Counted from the stretch's first letter, positions 49,783 through 59,069 are shown. The stretch is 64,000 bases of DNA from DATLGB01 sp038232275 (GCA_038232275.1 JBBSIC010000006.1:1-64000), one strand, 5' to 3'. The notes: generated by a model from the sequence alone, not told the origin. Translations and numbers: made by a program.

Positions 49783-51752
49783 CAGTGCAGGATGGGGACG
49801 AGGGCGAGCACGACGACCAATACCGCGAGCATGTAGAGCAGGTAGTCCCCGAGCCGGCCGGACTGCAGCCGGCGGACTCGGGAGGCGGCGGCGAGCGCGA
49901 GGCGGGACGCCGGGCGGTACAGGAACGCGTCGACGGCGAGGACGACGCGGGTCTCCAGAAGGAGCCTCTCGCCCGCCGCGTCCTCCGGATCGGCCCGCAC
50001 CCCGGTCCGGAAGCCGAGCGGCCCCCGCAGCACGACGCGGATCGGATTCGAGTACGACGACGGGCGGTATTGGACGGCGGCGAGGTCGGCGCCTGAGCCG
50101 GTCACCCAGACCGGTTCGCGGCGGACGCCCGGGCGCATCGCCGCCCGGACGAAGATCAGCGCCGCGACCGCGTAGGCGGGCAGCACGATGCTCAGCCAGG
50201 TGGGCGCGAGCACCGAGAAGTCCTTGAACACCGGCCCGAGAACGAGCGGATGGCTGATCGCCGCGCCGGCAGGGTCGAACCCGAGCGGCCCGCGCAGGCC
50301 CGATCCCAGGAGGTGCACCTCCCACGGCGCCACGGTCCCGAGCAGGAGCACGACGATCCCGAGGCCCACCACCGAGGCGGCGCTCGCCGACGCCTCGCGC
50401 AGTCCGGCCACCGCGCTGCGGGCCTGTCCGAGGACGGCGAAGCCGAGCAGCTTCGCGAACGCCAGCAGGCCGAGGCCGGCCGTGAGCGCGAGCGCTGCGG
50501 CGGCCAGCGCGCACAGCAGTTGCGCGAGCCGACCCGGCAGGCGGAACCCCTGCAGCAGCGCCTCGAAGGTGAACCACTCGCTCACGAATCCCCCCAGCGG
50601 CGGGATGGCCGCGAGGGTCAGCGCCGCGAGGCACAGCGCCGCCGAGGTCGGCCTGAGCCGGTTGCCCAGCCCGCCCAGCGGGTCCATGGCGCGATGGCCG
50701 GTGGCCTGCTCGACCCGGTCCACGGCGATGAGCGCGAGCGTCTTGGCGCACCCGTGCGCGACCAGGTGCAGCGTCGCGGCCAGCAGGCCCGCGGCCGCGA
50801 GCGCCCGATTGCCGGCGGCCTGCCCGAGCAGCGCCACAGCGAAGCCCATCAGGGCGATGCCGGTGTGCTCGACGGTGGAGAAGCCCAAAAAGCGTCGAAG
50901 GTCGTCCTGGGTGAGCGCGTAGGTGATCCCACCCAGCGCCGTGACCGCGGCGGCGACCAGCAGGGCGTCACCCCACCAGGGCCGGGCGGGGCCGAGGACG
51001 TCGAACACGAAGCGCCACAGGCCATAAAAGCCCGCGGCCAGCGCGACGGAGAGCGTCGCGCCGCCGGCCCGCGGCGCCGCGCCGTAGCCCGCCGGCAGCG
51101 CCCCCTGCAGCGGGAGCACGCCGACCTTCGTCGCGAACGCCACCACGAACAGCGCGAAGAGCGCGTCGCGTGTCCCGGCCGGCAGGCTTCCGGCCTCCCG
51201 AGCCCAGTCGCCGATCGAGAAGCTGCCGGTCTTGGCGTGCAGCAGCGCGAAGGCGGCCAGCAGCGCGGCGCCGCCGATCTTCGTCAGCCCGGCGGTGAGA
51301 TAGCCAGCGACCAGCGCCCCCGGCCGCCCGCCGTCGGCGCTGGCCAGCAGGTAGATGCAGACGGCGAGCGCCTCCCAGGCGAGAAAGAACTCAAAGGCGT
51401 TGTCGGCGCCGATCGCAACGGCGACGAACAGCAGCAGGGTCGCGTGCAGGCTGGTCAGCCAGCGGCCCGCCGGCAGCTCGAGGTAGGCGAGCGACGCCGC
51501 GGCGCCGGTGACGCCCGTCAGCGCGAGGAAGATGCCGCCGAGCCCGTCGGCGCGCAACGCGCTCGTGCCGAAGCCCAGCCACGAGCCGAGATCCAGCACG
51601 GGATGGAACGCGCCGAGCGCGGCTGCGACGCCGGCGACCGCGAGCCCGGCGCAACCCGTGGCCGCCAGGGCCGCCCCCAGGCGGGCCCAGCGCAGCGCGC
51701 ACAGCGCCGCCGCCGCCAGCGCCCCCATGGCGGCGGCGAACAGCACCGTCAT
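49782..51752 (-). CDS. HyfB/NuoL-like antiporter subunit of hydrogenase-4-type complex
   Basis: 656 residues, about 14-16 TM helices. Complex I/Mrp antiporter-like: FFLAWEALAVCIYLLAS with the TM5 Glu, FATKVGVLPLQGALPAG with the TM7 Lys, and HLVAHGCAKTLALIAVD with the Lys-containing TM8. The loop normally reading HxWLPxAHxxAPxxVSA is degenerate here (QGALPAGYGAAPRAGGA). A long C-terminal hydrophilic part (about 545-630) precedes a final TM helix, as in HyfB. Last structural subunit of the complex operon. Confidence 0.88.
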   Translation of the reverse strand: MTVLFAAAMGALAAAALCALRWARLGAALAATGCAGLAVAGVAAALGAFHPVLDLGSWLGFGTSALRADGLGGIFLALTGVTGAAASLAYLELPAGRWLTSLHATLLLFVAVAIGADNAFEFFLAWEALAVCIYLLASADGGRPGALVAGYLTAGLTKIGGAALLAAFALLHAKTGSFSIGDWAREAGSLPAGTRDALFALFVVAFATKVGVLPLQGALPAGYGAAPRAGGATLSVALAAGFYGLWRFVFDVLGPARPWWGDALLVAAAVTALGGITYALTQDDLRRFLGFSTVEHTGIALMGFAVALLGQAAGNRALAAAGLLAATLHLVAHGCAKTLALIAVDRVEQATGHRAMDPLGGLGNRLRPTSAALCLAALTLAAIPPLGGFVSEWFTFEALLQGFRLPGRLAQLLCALAAAALALTAGLGLLAFAKLLGFAVLGQARSAVAGLREASASAASVVGLGIVVLLLGTVAPWEVHLLGSGLRGPLGFDPAGAAISHPLVLGPVFKDFSVLAPTWLSIVLPAYAVAALIFVRAAMRPGVRREPVWVTGSGADLAAVQYRPSSYSNPIRVVLRGPLGFRTGVRADPEDAAGERLLLETRVVLAVDAFLYRPASRLALAAASRVRRLQSGRLGDYLLYMLAVLVVVLALVPILH

Positions 51753-52519
51753 GCCGCGTCCTCCGCGAGGACGCCGACGGCGAGCAGCAGGCCGTGCAGG
51801 ATGGCGATGGGCGCCGGGGGCGAGCCGGGCACGTAGACGTCCACCGGCAGGAGCGCGTCGACGCCGCCGAGCGTGTGCGGCCCGCCGCCGGCCAGCCCGC
51901 CCGAGCAGGCGTCGGTCCCCACGGCCACGACCGCCTTGGGCTCGGGCATGACGCGCCAGGCCCGTTCCAGCGGTGCGCGCATGGGCTCCGTCACGCCGCC
52001 GGTGACGAGCAGCACGTCGGCGTGCCGGGGCGACGGCGTGAAGAACAGCCCGAGGCGCTGGACGTCGTAGTACGGGTTGAAAAGCGCCTGGATCTCCCAC
52101 TCCTCCGCGCCGTCGGAGCCGGCGTCGACGTGGCGGATGTGCACGCTGCGCCGCAGCGCTCGCACGCGCTCGGCCAGCGACCGGCGCAGCGGCTCGACGT
52201 CGTCCCCGGCCGCCCCGGACACGAGGGCGGAGCGGCGCCGGGAGGCCGTCTCGTAGCGCGCCGCGAAGGCGAAGCGCTCCGGCTCCACCCGCACGCAGGC
52301 GCCGCACAGGATGCAGCGGCCCCGGTCGAGCCGGACCCGGGCATCGGCGTCCACGGCGATGGCGCCGGTCGGGCACACGGTCTCCAGGAGACGATCGGCG
52401 CCGGTCGCATCGAGCACCTCGACCCGGCCCTGGAAGCCGGCCGGCGCCAGCTCCGGGCGCGCCGGATAGCCGGTCGTCACGCGGCCGCCGCGGAGTCCCC
52501 GGACGAGCCACCCGAGCAT
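51749..52519 (-). CDS. NuoB/HyfI-like small subunit fused to a 4Fe-4S domain, N2 ligands mostly lost
   Basis: 256 residues. Residues about 40-95 hold a ferredoxin-like site: VCPTGAI and, about 20 residues on, RCILCGACVR, four Cys for one 4Fe-4S cluster. The rest is NuoB-like: IQALFNPYYDVQRLGLFFTP, SPRHADVLLVTGG and LLPVDVYVPGSPPAPIAIL. The usual tandem Cys (GSCNGCEWE) reads GSDGAEEWE, and PGCPP reads PGSPP, so at least three of four N2 ligands are gone; one Cys in TDACSGG remains. A terminal N2 cluster is therefore unlikely. Overlaps the genes on both sides. Confidence 0.85.
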   Translation of the reverse strand: MLGWLVRGLRGGRVTTGYPARPELAPAGFQGRVEVLDATGADRLLETVCPTGAIAVDADARVRLDRGRCILCGACVRVEPERFAFAARYETASRRRSALVSGAAGDDVEPLRRSLAERVRALRRSVHIRHVDAGSDGAEEWEIQALFNPYYDVQRLGLFFTPSPRHADVLLVTGGVTEPMRAPLERAWRVMPEPKAVVAVGTDACSGGLAGGGPHTLGGVDALLPVDVYVPGSPPAPIAILHGLLLAVGVLAEDAA

Positions 52520-54027
52520 CAGCCGTCCGCTCCCGCGGGCGTGAGGCCGAAGCTGTGCTCGATGAACGCGAAGTCGGTGAGGACGTCCTTGGGGAACGCG
52601 TGGTCGAAGAGCGCCCAGTTGCGCAGCGATGGATCCGCGAGATGCACGTTGCCCACGACGCCATCCTCGAGCTCCACCCACACGACCAGCTCCCCCTGCG
52701 GCGCCTCGGCCCAGCCGAACGCCGCCCCCGTACCCCGCGGCGGCAGCTCGACCGCCAGCTCGCCGTCGCGCCGGCGCAGGTGGTCGATGGCCTGGCGCAG
52801 GATGCGCAGCGACTCCGACATCTCCCCGAAGCGCACCTCGATCCGCGCCATCGCGTCGCCGGCGCTCGCGGTCATGACCTCCAGGCCCAGGCGCCGGTAG
52901 TCCCCGTAGGGGCGCTCGTGGCGGGCGTCGGTGGAAAGGCCCGAGCCGCGGGCCAGCGGCCCGACGGCGCCGTACTCCTCCACGAGCGCGCGCTCCAGGT
53001 GGCCGGCGCCGATCAGCCTGTCGGTCATCGACGCCGTGCCCAAAAACAGCCGGCGGTCGCGCCGCAGCTCGCGCTCGAAGGAGTCCACCGCCCGCAGGAG
53101 CGCGCCGAGGTCCACGCCGCCGTCGCGCCGGACGCCGCCCGGGACGACCATGCCGCGCCCGAACCGGCTGCCCGTCAGCGCCGCCTGGAGGCGCAGCACG
53201 TTCTCCTTGAGAATCTGAAAGCGCGCCTGGCCGACGAACAGCGCGGTCGTCTCGGCCTCCTTCGCGACGACGTCGAGGTGGTTGGCGAGTCGCTCCACCT
53301 CGGCGACGACCGCACGCCAGCGCTGTGCGCGGGCGGGCGGCTCCACTCCGAGCGCCCGCTCGACGGCCTGCGAGAACGCGGTCGCGTAGGCGACGCCGGC
53401 GATGCCGGCGACGCGCTCGGCGACATGCACGGCCTGGTCGGGCACCAGCCCCAGGAAGCGGTCCGCCATCCCGCGATGCTTGAAGAACGGCCGGGTCTGG
53501 AGCCGGGGGACGTCCTCGCCGCCGGTCTCGATCAAGAACTGGATCGCCTCGAAGACACCCGAGCGGATCGGTCCGTACGGGATGGCGAAGACATCCGGCC
53601 CCCGCACGCGCCCATCGACGCGGTCCGGATCCGGGGCGGTGAGCGGCGGGCGGCTGACGTCCAGGTCGGTCGGGACCACGCCGCGGTGCTCCGCGAGGGC
53701 GCGCTCCGGCCAGCGGGCGGCCGGCCACCACGCGCCCAGCGAACCGTGCAGTGCGACCGAGTCCTCCGGGGCGGGAGCCCGCACCACGACGAGGTGCCCG
53801 CGCAGCGCGAACACGGCGATCACCCACCGCTCCGGCCGCCTGGCCGCAAAGATGGTGACGAAACGGGCACCGGCCGCGTGGAGGATCCGGGCGCCGGCGC
53901 TGAAGGCGCTGCCGGCGATCATCAGCCGCACTTCGCCGCGGGGGGCGGGCTCGAGCACGCCGGGGAACTCAGGCGGAAGCCAGTCGGGGCGGTCGCGGGA
54001 CAGGTTCGGGGCGGGCTCGGTCGTCAT
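52519..54027 (-). CDS. HyfG/NuoCD-like large subunit without NiFe-site cysteines
   Basis: 502 residues. A NuoC-like N-terminal part (about 1-150) is fused to a NuoD/HyfG-like part, as in HyfG: YGPIRSGVFEAIQFLIETGG, then FFKHRGMADRFLGLVPDQAV. The first metal motif, CGICG in hydrogenases, reads ERVAGIAGVAYATAFS, and the C-terminal DPCxxC reads ADPSLRNWALFD, so all four Ni-Fe cysteines are absent. It cannot bind a NiFe centre. The quinone-site residues of NuoD are not evident either. Redox partner unknown. Confidence 0.9.
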   Translation of the reverse strand: MTTEPAPNLSRDRPDWLPPEFPGVLEPAPRGEVRLMIAGSAFSAGARILHAAGARFVTIFAARRPERWVIAVFALRGHLVVVRAPAPEDSVALHGSLGAWWPAARWPERALAEHRGVVPTDLDVSRPPLTAPDPDRVDGRVRGPDVFAIPYGPIRSGVFEAIQFLIETGGEDVPRLQTRPFFKHRGMADRFLGLVPDQAVHVAERVAGIAGVAYATAFSQAVERALGVEPPARAQRWRAVVAEVERLANHLDVVAKEAETTALFVGQARFQILKENVLRLQAALTGSRFGRGMVVPGGVRRDGGVDLGALLRAVDSFERELRRDRRLFLGTASMTDRLIGAGHLERALVEEYGAVGPLARGSGLSTDARHERPYGDYRRLGLEVMTASAGDAMARIEVRFGEMSESLRILRQAIDHLRRRDGELAVELPPRGTGAAFGWAEAPQGELVVWVELEDGVVGNVHLADPSLRNWALFDHAFPKDVLTDFAFIEHSFGLTPAGADG

Positions 54028-55493
54028 GGCATGGGGGCGTGCAGCCGATGGGTGGCGTCGGCGAGCAGCTGCTCGAGTCCACCGGGGAGGTGCAGGCCGA
54101 GGGCGACGACGACGAGCAGGCACCCCGCCATGCCGGCGACCATCCACCAGCTCGTCTCTCCGCGCTCGGTGGAGCCGTCCTCGGCGCTGAGCACCATGCG
54201 GCCGGCGTGCCAGACGACGCCGAAGAAGGCCAGGTTGACGAAGACGATCAACAGGGCCGCGCCGACGTAGTCGCGGCTGGCGAAGCCGCCGGAGACGATC
54301 TGGAACTCGCTGCGGAACACCCCGGACAGCGGGAGGCCCGACAGGGCGAGCGCCGCGGCGAGGAACATCGGCCCGCTGAACGGCGCCACCGTCGCCGCGC
54401 CGGTCACCCCGTCGACCTCCTTGGTGTCGTAGCGCCGCAGCAGCGATCCGGCCCCCAGGAACGCGAGGCCCTTCGCGGAGGCATGCGTGATCACGTGCAG
54501 CAGCGCCCCGCCGACGGCGAGGGGCGCGCCGAAGCCGACGCCGAGGGCGACGATCGCCATGTGCTCGATCGACGAATACGCGAGCAGCCGCTTGAAGTTG
54601 CTCTGGCGCAGGACGAACAGGCTCGCGGCGACCAGGGAGACGACGCCGAACACGATCAGCACGTGCTCGGCGAACGCGCGGTTGCCGGTGATCACCGCCA
54701 CCTGAAAGAAGCGCAGGATCGCGTACAGGGCGGCGGCCAGAAGCGACCCCGACAGCAAGGCGGACACCGGAGCCGGCGCCTCGCTGTGGGCGTCGGGCAG
54801 CCACGTGTGCAGGGGGACGAAGCCCACCTTGGTGCCGAAGCCGACGATCGCCAGGACGAACGCCAGCCGCACGGTGTCGTCCGACAAGCCGCCCGCGGCG
54901 GCGAACAGGCGCTCGAAGCGGGGCACGTAGGCGGCGCCCAGCGCCGTGGTTCCGGTGGCGTACAGGAACACGACGGCCAGCAGGGCGATCCCCAGCCCGC
55001 AGGACGCGATCAGCACGTACTTCCACGAGGCTTCGAGCGCTCCGTCCGTGCGATCGATCGCGACCATCAGCGCGGAGATGATCGTCGTCAGCTCGACCGC
55101 GACCCACAACGTCCCGAAGTCCGCGGCGATCGGCACGAGCACCATGCTCCAGGCGAACAGGTTGAACAGGCCGCAGTACTGCCGGGCGTAGCCGCGGAAC
55201 CCGTGCTCGGCCTCGTGGCCGGCGAAGTAGCCGATCGAGAACGCGGCGGTCGCCGCATAGAGGAGGCCCGTCGCGATCAGGAAGACGGCGCCCAGCGAGT
55301 CCAGGCGCATCCAGCCGTGGGCCGCGTGCAGCGTGCGCCCGCCGTCGACGGCGAGCGCGAGCACGAGCGCCAGCGCCAGCGTGATCAGCGCGCACGCCAG
55401 GGTCACGGCGCGCCCGACCCGCCACCCGCTCACGGCCGACACGGCGGCCGCGGCGACCGGCACGGCGACAACGGCGATCAGCGCCCAGTCCAC
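54024..55493 (-). CDS. HyfF/NuoN-NuoM-like antiporter subunit
   Basis: 489 residues, about 14 TM helices. LWVAVELTTIISALMVA has the TM5 Glu, GFGTKVGFVPLHTWLPDAHS the TM7 Lys and canonical loop, followed by EAPAPVSALLSGSLLAAALY, and HVITHASAKGLAFLGAGSLL the TM8 region. All proton-channel residues look intact, better than in the HyfB-like subunit. It overlaps the large-subunit gene by four bases. Confidence 0.9.
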   Translation of the reverse strand: MDWALIAVVAVPVAAAAVSAVSGWRVGRAVTLACALITLALALVLALAVDGGRTLHAAHGWMRLDSLGAVFLIATGLLYAATAAFSIGYFAGHEAEHGFRGYARQYCGLFNLFAWSMVLVPIAADFGTLWVAVELTTIISALMVAIDRTDGALEASWKYVLIASCGLGIALLAVVFLYATGTTALGAAYVPRFERLFAAAGGLSDDTVRLAFVLAIVGFGTKVGFVPLHTWLPDAHSEAPAPVSALLSGSLLAAALYAILRFFQVAVITGNRAFAEHVLIVFGVVSLVAASLFVLRQSNFKRLLAYSSIEHMAIVALGVGFGAPLAVGGALLHVITHASAKGLAFLGAGSLLRRYDTKEVDGVTGAATVAPFSGPMFLAAALALSGLPLSGVFRSEFQIVSGGFASRDYVGAALLIVFVNLAFFGVVWHAGRMVLSAEDGSTERGETSWWMVAGMAGCLLVVVALGLHLPGGLEQLLADATHRLHAPMP

Positions 55494-55497
55494 TGCC

Positions 55498-57129
55498 TCA
55501 CCCCGTCAGCCGATCGAGGGCATCGGTGCGCACCACGGTCCGCTCCACCGCGAGGTACTGGACGAGCACCACGAACACCAGCACGCCGATGAGCACGTCG
55601 AACAGCAACAGCAGCGCGAGGATGAGCGGCAGACCCGGCGCGATCACGAGGCTGCCGACCGAGACCGCGTTCTCGAGCACGAGGAACCCGACCAGCTGCG
55701 AAGGCGCGTAGGGCCGGACGACCGTCAGCAGGAAGGCCACGAGCACCCCCGCCACCGCGACCGGCAGGGCAGAGAGCGGGAGTGCGGGCTCGACTCCCAG
55801 ATGCACCCCGCTCAGCGCCACGAAGGCGAACGCCGACAACACGACCGCGAGCAGGATCGAGCTCGGGACGCCGATCGTCGTGGGCACCCGCGCCTCCACC
55901 TCGAGCTTGCGTAGGACGAACCGGACACCGAGCGGGAACACGAGTGCCTTCAGCGCGATGGTCACCGCCCCGAGCACGAACAGCTCGCTTCCGCCGTGAC
56001 CGGCGGCCGCCGTGGCGAAGGCCAGCGCCGCCACCGCCGCCGACCCGAGCGCGTACAGCCGCAACTGCTCCCAGACGTCCTGTGATCGCAGCATGCCGTA
56101 CTCGAGCAGCAGCACGACCACCGCCGTGACCGTCGCGAACGCGCCGAAGACCGTCAGCCGAGCATCGCCGAAGTCCGGCCCGAACAGGAAGATCACGACG
56201 GCCAGGATCGCGAGCAGAAAGCTCGCCACCGTGAACTCCGGGATCTTGTACAGCCGCAGCTTGGCGAAGCTCGACTCGATGACCACGATCGCCGCGCCGA
56301 TCGCCGCCGCCTTCGCCAGCAGGAGCACGATCGCGAGCACGACAGCGTCGAGGGCCCCCGTCGACGCGAGTCCCCACGGCACGACCAGCACGTTCGCGAA
56401 GAGGGTGAAGAGCACGAGCTGCTTCACCGCCGAGCCCCAGCGCAGGAACGCGAGCCCGGGCCCGGAGTGCTCGAGCACGCGGCCCTCCTCGATCATCCCG
56501 AACTCCAGCGTCGAACCGTGGTTCTGGACCGGGATGCGCCCGGTCTCGGTGAGCACGAGCATGAAGAACGCGGCGACGACCAGCAGGTGGCTCGGGCGCA
56601 CCACCTCGACGGCCGACGAGCGCAGCGTGTCGCCCAGCACGTAGGGCAGGTCGGTGTGCGTCGTCAGGGCGACGACGAACACGACGAAGATAACCGTCGG
56701 CTCGTTGAGCGCTCCGAACGTCCGTAGCCGGCTGGATCCGAGCTGTGCGTACGGGCTGCCACTGTCGATGGCAGCGAGCGAGACCACGAAGCTCCCCAGC
56801 CCGAGGATCAGTCCGCCCGCCAGGACGTCCCCCATGTAGCCGAGCGGCAGCCCGTAGCTCGTCAGCACGGGGATCAGCAGCGGCACCGTGGCGTAGGCGG
56901 CGAAGCTGACGTACGGGGCGGCGCGGAAGACCGGTCCTGCCGGGCCCGGCAGGACCGTCTCCTTGTGCAGGAGCTTCGCGATGTCGCGGTAGGGCTGCAG
57001 CACGCTCGGGCCTCGCCGCTGCTGCACGATCGCCTCCGCCCGCGCGATGACCCCGCTCACCAGCGGCGCCGCCACCAGGGTGGTCAGCACCTGCAGCACC
57101 TGGACCGTCCAGTCGGGCAGGATCGGCAT
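55498..57129 (-). CDS. Fused HyfC (NuoH-like) and HyfE (NuoK-like) membrane subunit
   Basis: 543 residues in one frame. Residues about 1-320 are NuoH/HyfC-like: IARAEAIVQQRRGPSVLQPY, RDIAKLLHKETVLPGPAGPV and EYGM-type late helices, with MIEEGRVLEHSGPGLAFLRW in the conserved Glu-rich loop. Residues about 325-543 are HyfE/NuoK-like: EQLRLYALGSAAVAALAFAT, ALKALVFPLGVRFVLRKLEV and LVGFLVLENAVSVGSLVIAP with the NuoK Glu. These are normally separate genes. First gene of the operon, with GGAAAGGAG 13 bases before the ATG. Confidence 0.88.
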   Translation of the reverse strand: MPILPDWTVQVLQVLTTLVAAPLVSGVIARAEAIVQQRRGPSVLQPYRDIAKLLHKETVLPGPAGPVFRAAPYVSFAAYATVPLLIPVLTSYGLPLGYMGDVLAGGLILGLGSFVVSLAAIDSGSPYAQLGSSRLRTFGALNEPTVIFVVFVVALTTHTDLPYVLGDTLRSSAVEVVRPSHLLVVAAFFMLVLTETGRIPVQNHGSTLEFGMIEEGRVLEHSGPGLAFLRWGSAVKQLVLFTLFANVLVVPWGLASTGALDAVVLAIVLLLAKAAAIGAAIVVIESSFAKLRLYKIPEFTVASFLLAILAVVIFLFGPDFGDARLTVFGAFATVTAVVVLLLEYGMLRSQDVWEQLRLYALGSAAVAALAFATAAAGHGGSELFVLGAVTIALKALVFPLGVRFVLRKLEVEARVPTTIGVPSSILLAVVLSAFAFVALSGVHLGVEPALPLSALPVAVAGVLVAFLLTVVRPYAPSQLVGFLVLENAVSVGSLVIAPGLPLILALLLLFDVLIGVLVFVVLVQYLAVERTVVRTDALDRLTG

Positions 57130-57414
57130 GGGGACGACGAGGCTCCTTTCCGCAGAGGTCGGTCAGCGAAAAGAAGCCATCAGCCGTCTGGGCGGCGGTT
57201 CGGGAGGCCGAGGTCTCCGCGCCAGAGCTTCATCTGACTGGCGGGACCATACCCAATCCGAGCCGGGAGCGGCACTGGGCGCGACCGTCTGATGCCATCG
57301 CACTGCAAGCGGGGCGTCGTCACGTCTTGGACACAGAATTCAGCGGAGCGGCGCGGAGCGTGCCGTCTCCGGGCGCTGGCACGGGGCGGGCGCCAGAACG
57401 GAAGGAGCTCACCA

Positions 57415-59028
57415 ATGCCATCGATGGGATTGCGTCGCGGAGTCCTCGGGGGCGCGGCGCTCGTCGCGGTCGCCCTGACGGCGGCCACCGCGGTCGCGGG
57501 CGGCGGTCCGCCCGGCCAGGCTTCAGGCGGCGGCGGCGACACCGCCACGCCGATTCGCCACCTCGTGGTGATCTTCGACGAGAACATCTCCTTTGATCAC
57601 TACTTCGGCACCTACCCGCACGCGGCCAACCGGCCGGGCGAGCCCGCGTTCCACGCCGCCCCCGACACGCCGACGGTCAACGGTCTCGGCGACGCGCTGC
57701 TGCAGCACAACCCGAACTCCAACAACCCGCAGCGGCTGGACCGCTCGCAGGCGTTGACCTGCGACCAGGACCACTCCTACACCGCCGAGCAGCAGGCGTT
57801 CGACCACGGGCTGATGGACAAGTTCGTGGAGTCCACCGGCCGCGAGAGCTGCCCCGCGCCGAACTACGGCGCGCCGGGTCTGGTGATGGACTACTACGAC
57901 GGCAACACGGTCACCGCGATGTGGAACTACGCGCAGCGCTTCGCGCTCAGCGACAACTCCTACAGCACCGTCTTCGGGCCGACGACGCCGGGCCATCTCA
58001 ATCTCGTCTCCGGCCAGACTCACGGCGCCACCGCGTCCGAGCCGACGCCTGCGGTCGCCAACGGCACGGTGATCGCCACCGGCGGCGAGGCGGCGAAGTA
58101 CGAGGACTGCAGCTCGCCGACCACGCCCAAGATCGAGATGTCGGGTCGCAACGTGGGCGACCTCCTGACTGCCGAGCACGTCAGTTGGGGCTGGTTCTCC
58201 GGAGGCTTCGGAGCGACCTCGCGCACCGCCGACGGCACGGCGATCTGTGGGTCCGAGCACGCCAACATCGCCGGACAACTACAGACCGACTACTACAGCG
58301 GCGGCTGGGTCGATCCGTTTCAGTACTACCAGTCCACCGCGAACCCGCACCACCTGACTCCGGCGTCGACCGCCGAGATCGGGCACGCCGGCCGCGCCAA
58401 CCACCAGTATGACCTCAGCGCCTTCTGGCGCGCGCTGGACGCCGGACGGATGCCGGCGGTCAGCTACCTCAAGCCGGCGGTCTACCAGAACGGGCACGCG
58501 CAGAGCTCCGATCCGCTCGATGAGCAGCACTTCCTCGTCGACACGATCAACCGCATCGAGTCCAACCAGGACTGGAAGTCGACCGCCATCGTCATCGCCT
58601 ATGACGACTCCGACGGCTGGTACGACCACCAGATGAGCCCGATCGTCAACCAGTCCCAGGATCCCGCCAACGACGCGCTCTATAACGCGACCTGCGGCAG
58701 CCGGCCCGGGAAGGTCGCCGGCGGCTACCAGGATCGCTGCGGCTACGGACCGCGCGTGCCGCTGCTCGTGATCTCACCGTACGCCAAGCCCAATGCGGTC
58801 GATCACAGCGTGACCGACCAGAGCTCGATCCTGTGCTTCATCGAGGAGAACTGGCGGCTGGGGCGGATCGGCAACGCGTCCTTCGACGCCAAGGCCGGAT
58901 CGCTGGAGAACCTCTTCAGCTTCCGTTCGCCCGGCGGCGACGGGGGTGCCGGCAAGCTGTTCCTCGACCCCGAGACCGGCCAACCCGCGTCCGGACACGA
59001 CGCAACGGCCACCGCGACGCGCAAGTAG
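57415..59028 (+). CDS. Secreted phospholipase C-like phosphoesterase (AcpA/PLC family)
   Basis: 537 residues, ATG 57415 after a strong GGAAGGAG. Signal peptide about 1-30 (RRGVLGGAALVAVALTAATA). Motifs: LVVIFDENISFDHYFGTYPH (metal/nucleophile opening), DNSYSTVFGPTTPGHLNLVS, AIVIAYDDSDGWYDHQMSP and RVPLLVISPYAKPNAVDHSV, then SSILCFIEENW. These match the phosphatidylcholine-type phospholipase C/acid phosphatase AcpA family. Released or cell-wall-associated. Divergent from the hydrogenase-like operon across a 285-bp gap; a hairpin lies just after its stop. Confidence 0.9.
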   Translation: MPSMGLRRGVLGGAALVAVALTAATAVAGGGPPGQASGGGGDTATPIRHLVVIFDENISFDHYFGTYPHAANRPGEPAFHAAPDTPTVNGLGDALLQHNPNSNNPQRLDRSQALTCDQDHSYTAEQQAFDHGLMDKFVESTGRESCPAPNYGAPGLVMDYYDGNTVTAMWNYAQRFALSDNSYSTVFGPTTPGHLNLVSGQTHGATASEPTPAVANGTVIATGGEAAKYEDCSSPTTPKIEMSGRNVGDLLTAEHVSWGWFSGGFGATSRTADGTAICGSEHANIAGQLQTDYYSGGWVDPFQYYQSTANPHHLTPASTAEIGHAGRANHQYDLSAFWRALDAGRMPAVSYLKPAVYQNGHAQSSDPLDEQHFLVDTINRIESNQDWKSTAIVIAYDDSDGWYDHQMSPIVNQSQDPANDALYNATCGSRPGKVAGGYQDRCGYGPRVPLLVISPYAKPNAVDHSVTDQSSILCFIEENWRLGRIGNASFDAKAGSLENLFSFRSPGGDGGAGKLFLDPETGQPASGHDATATATRK

Positions 59029-59038
59029 GCAGGCGGAA

Positions 59039-59069
59039 CCGGCGGGCCCGCGCCGCGCGGGCCCGCCGG
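59039..59069 (+). terminator. Strong GC hairpin after the phosphoesterase gene
   Basis: A perfect 14-bp stem, CCGGCGGGCCCGCG with CGCGGGCCCGCCGG, and a CCG loop, 10 bases after the stop. No T-tract, so it may halt or stabilise the transcript end. Confidence 0.65.

Noticed and set aside
49782..57129. Functional hydrogen-evolving hydrogenase-4 or formate hydrogenlyase
   Set aside because: All four NiFe cysteines are missing in the large subunit, and no maturation (hyp) or formate dehydrogenase genes are present.
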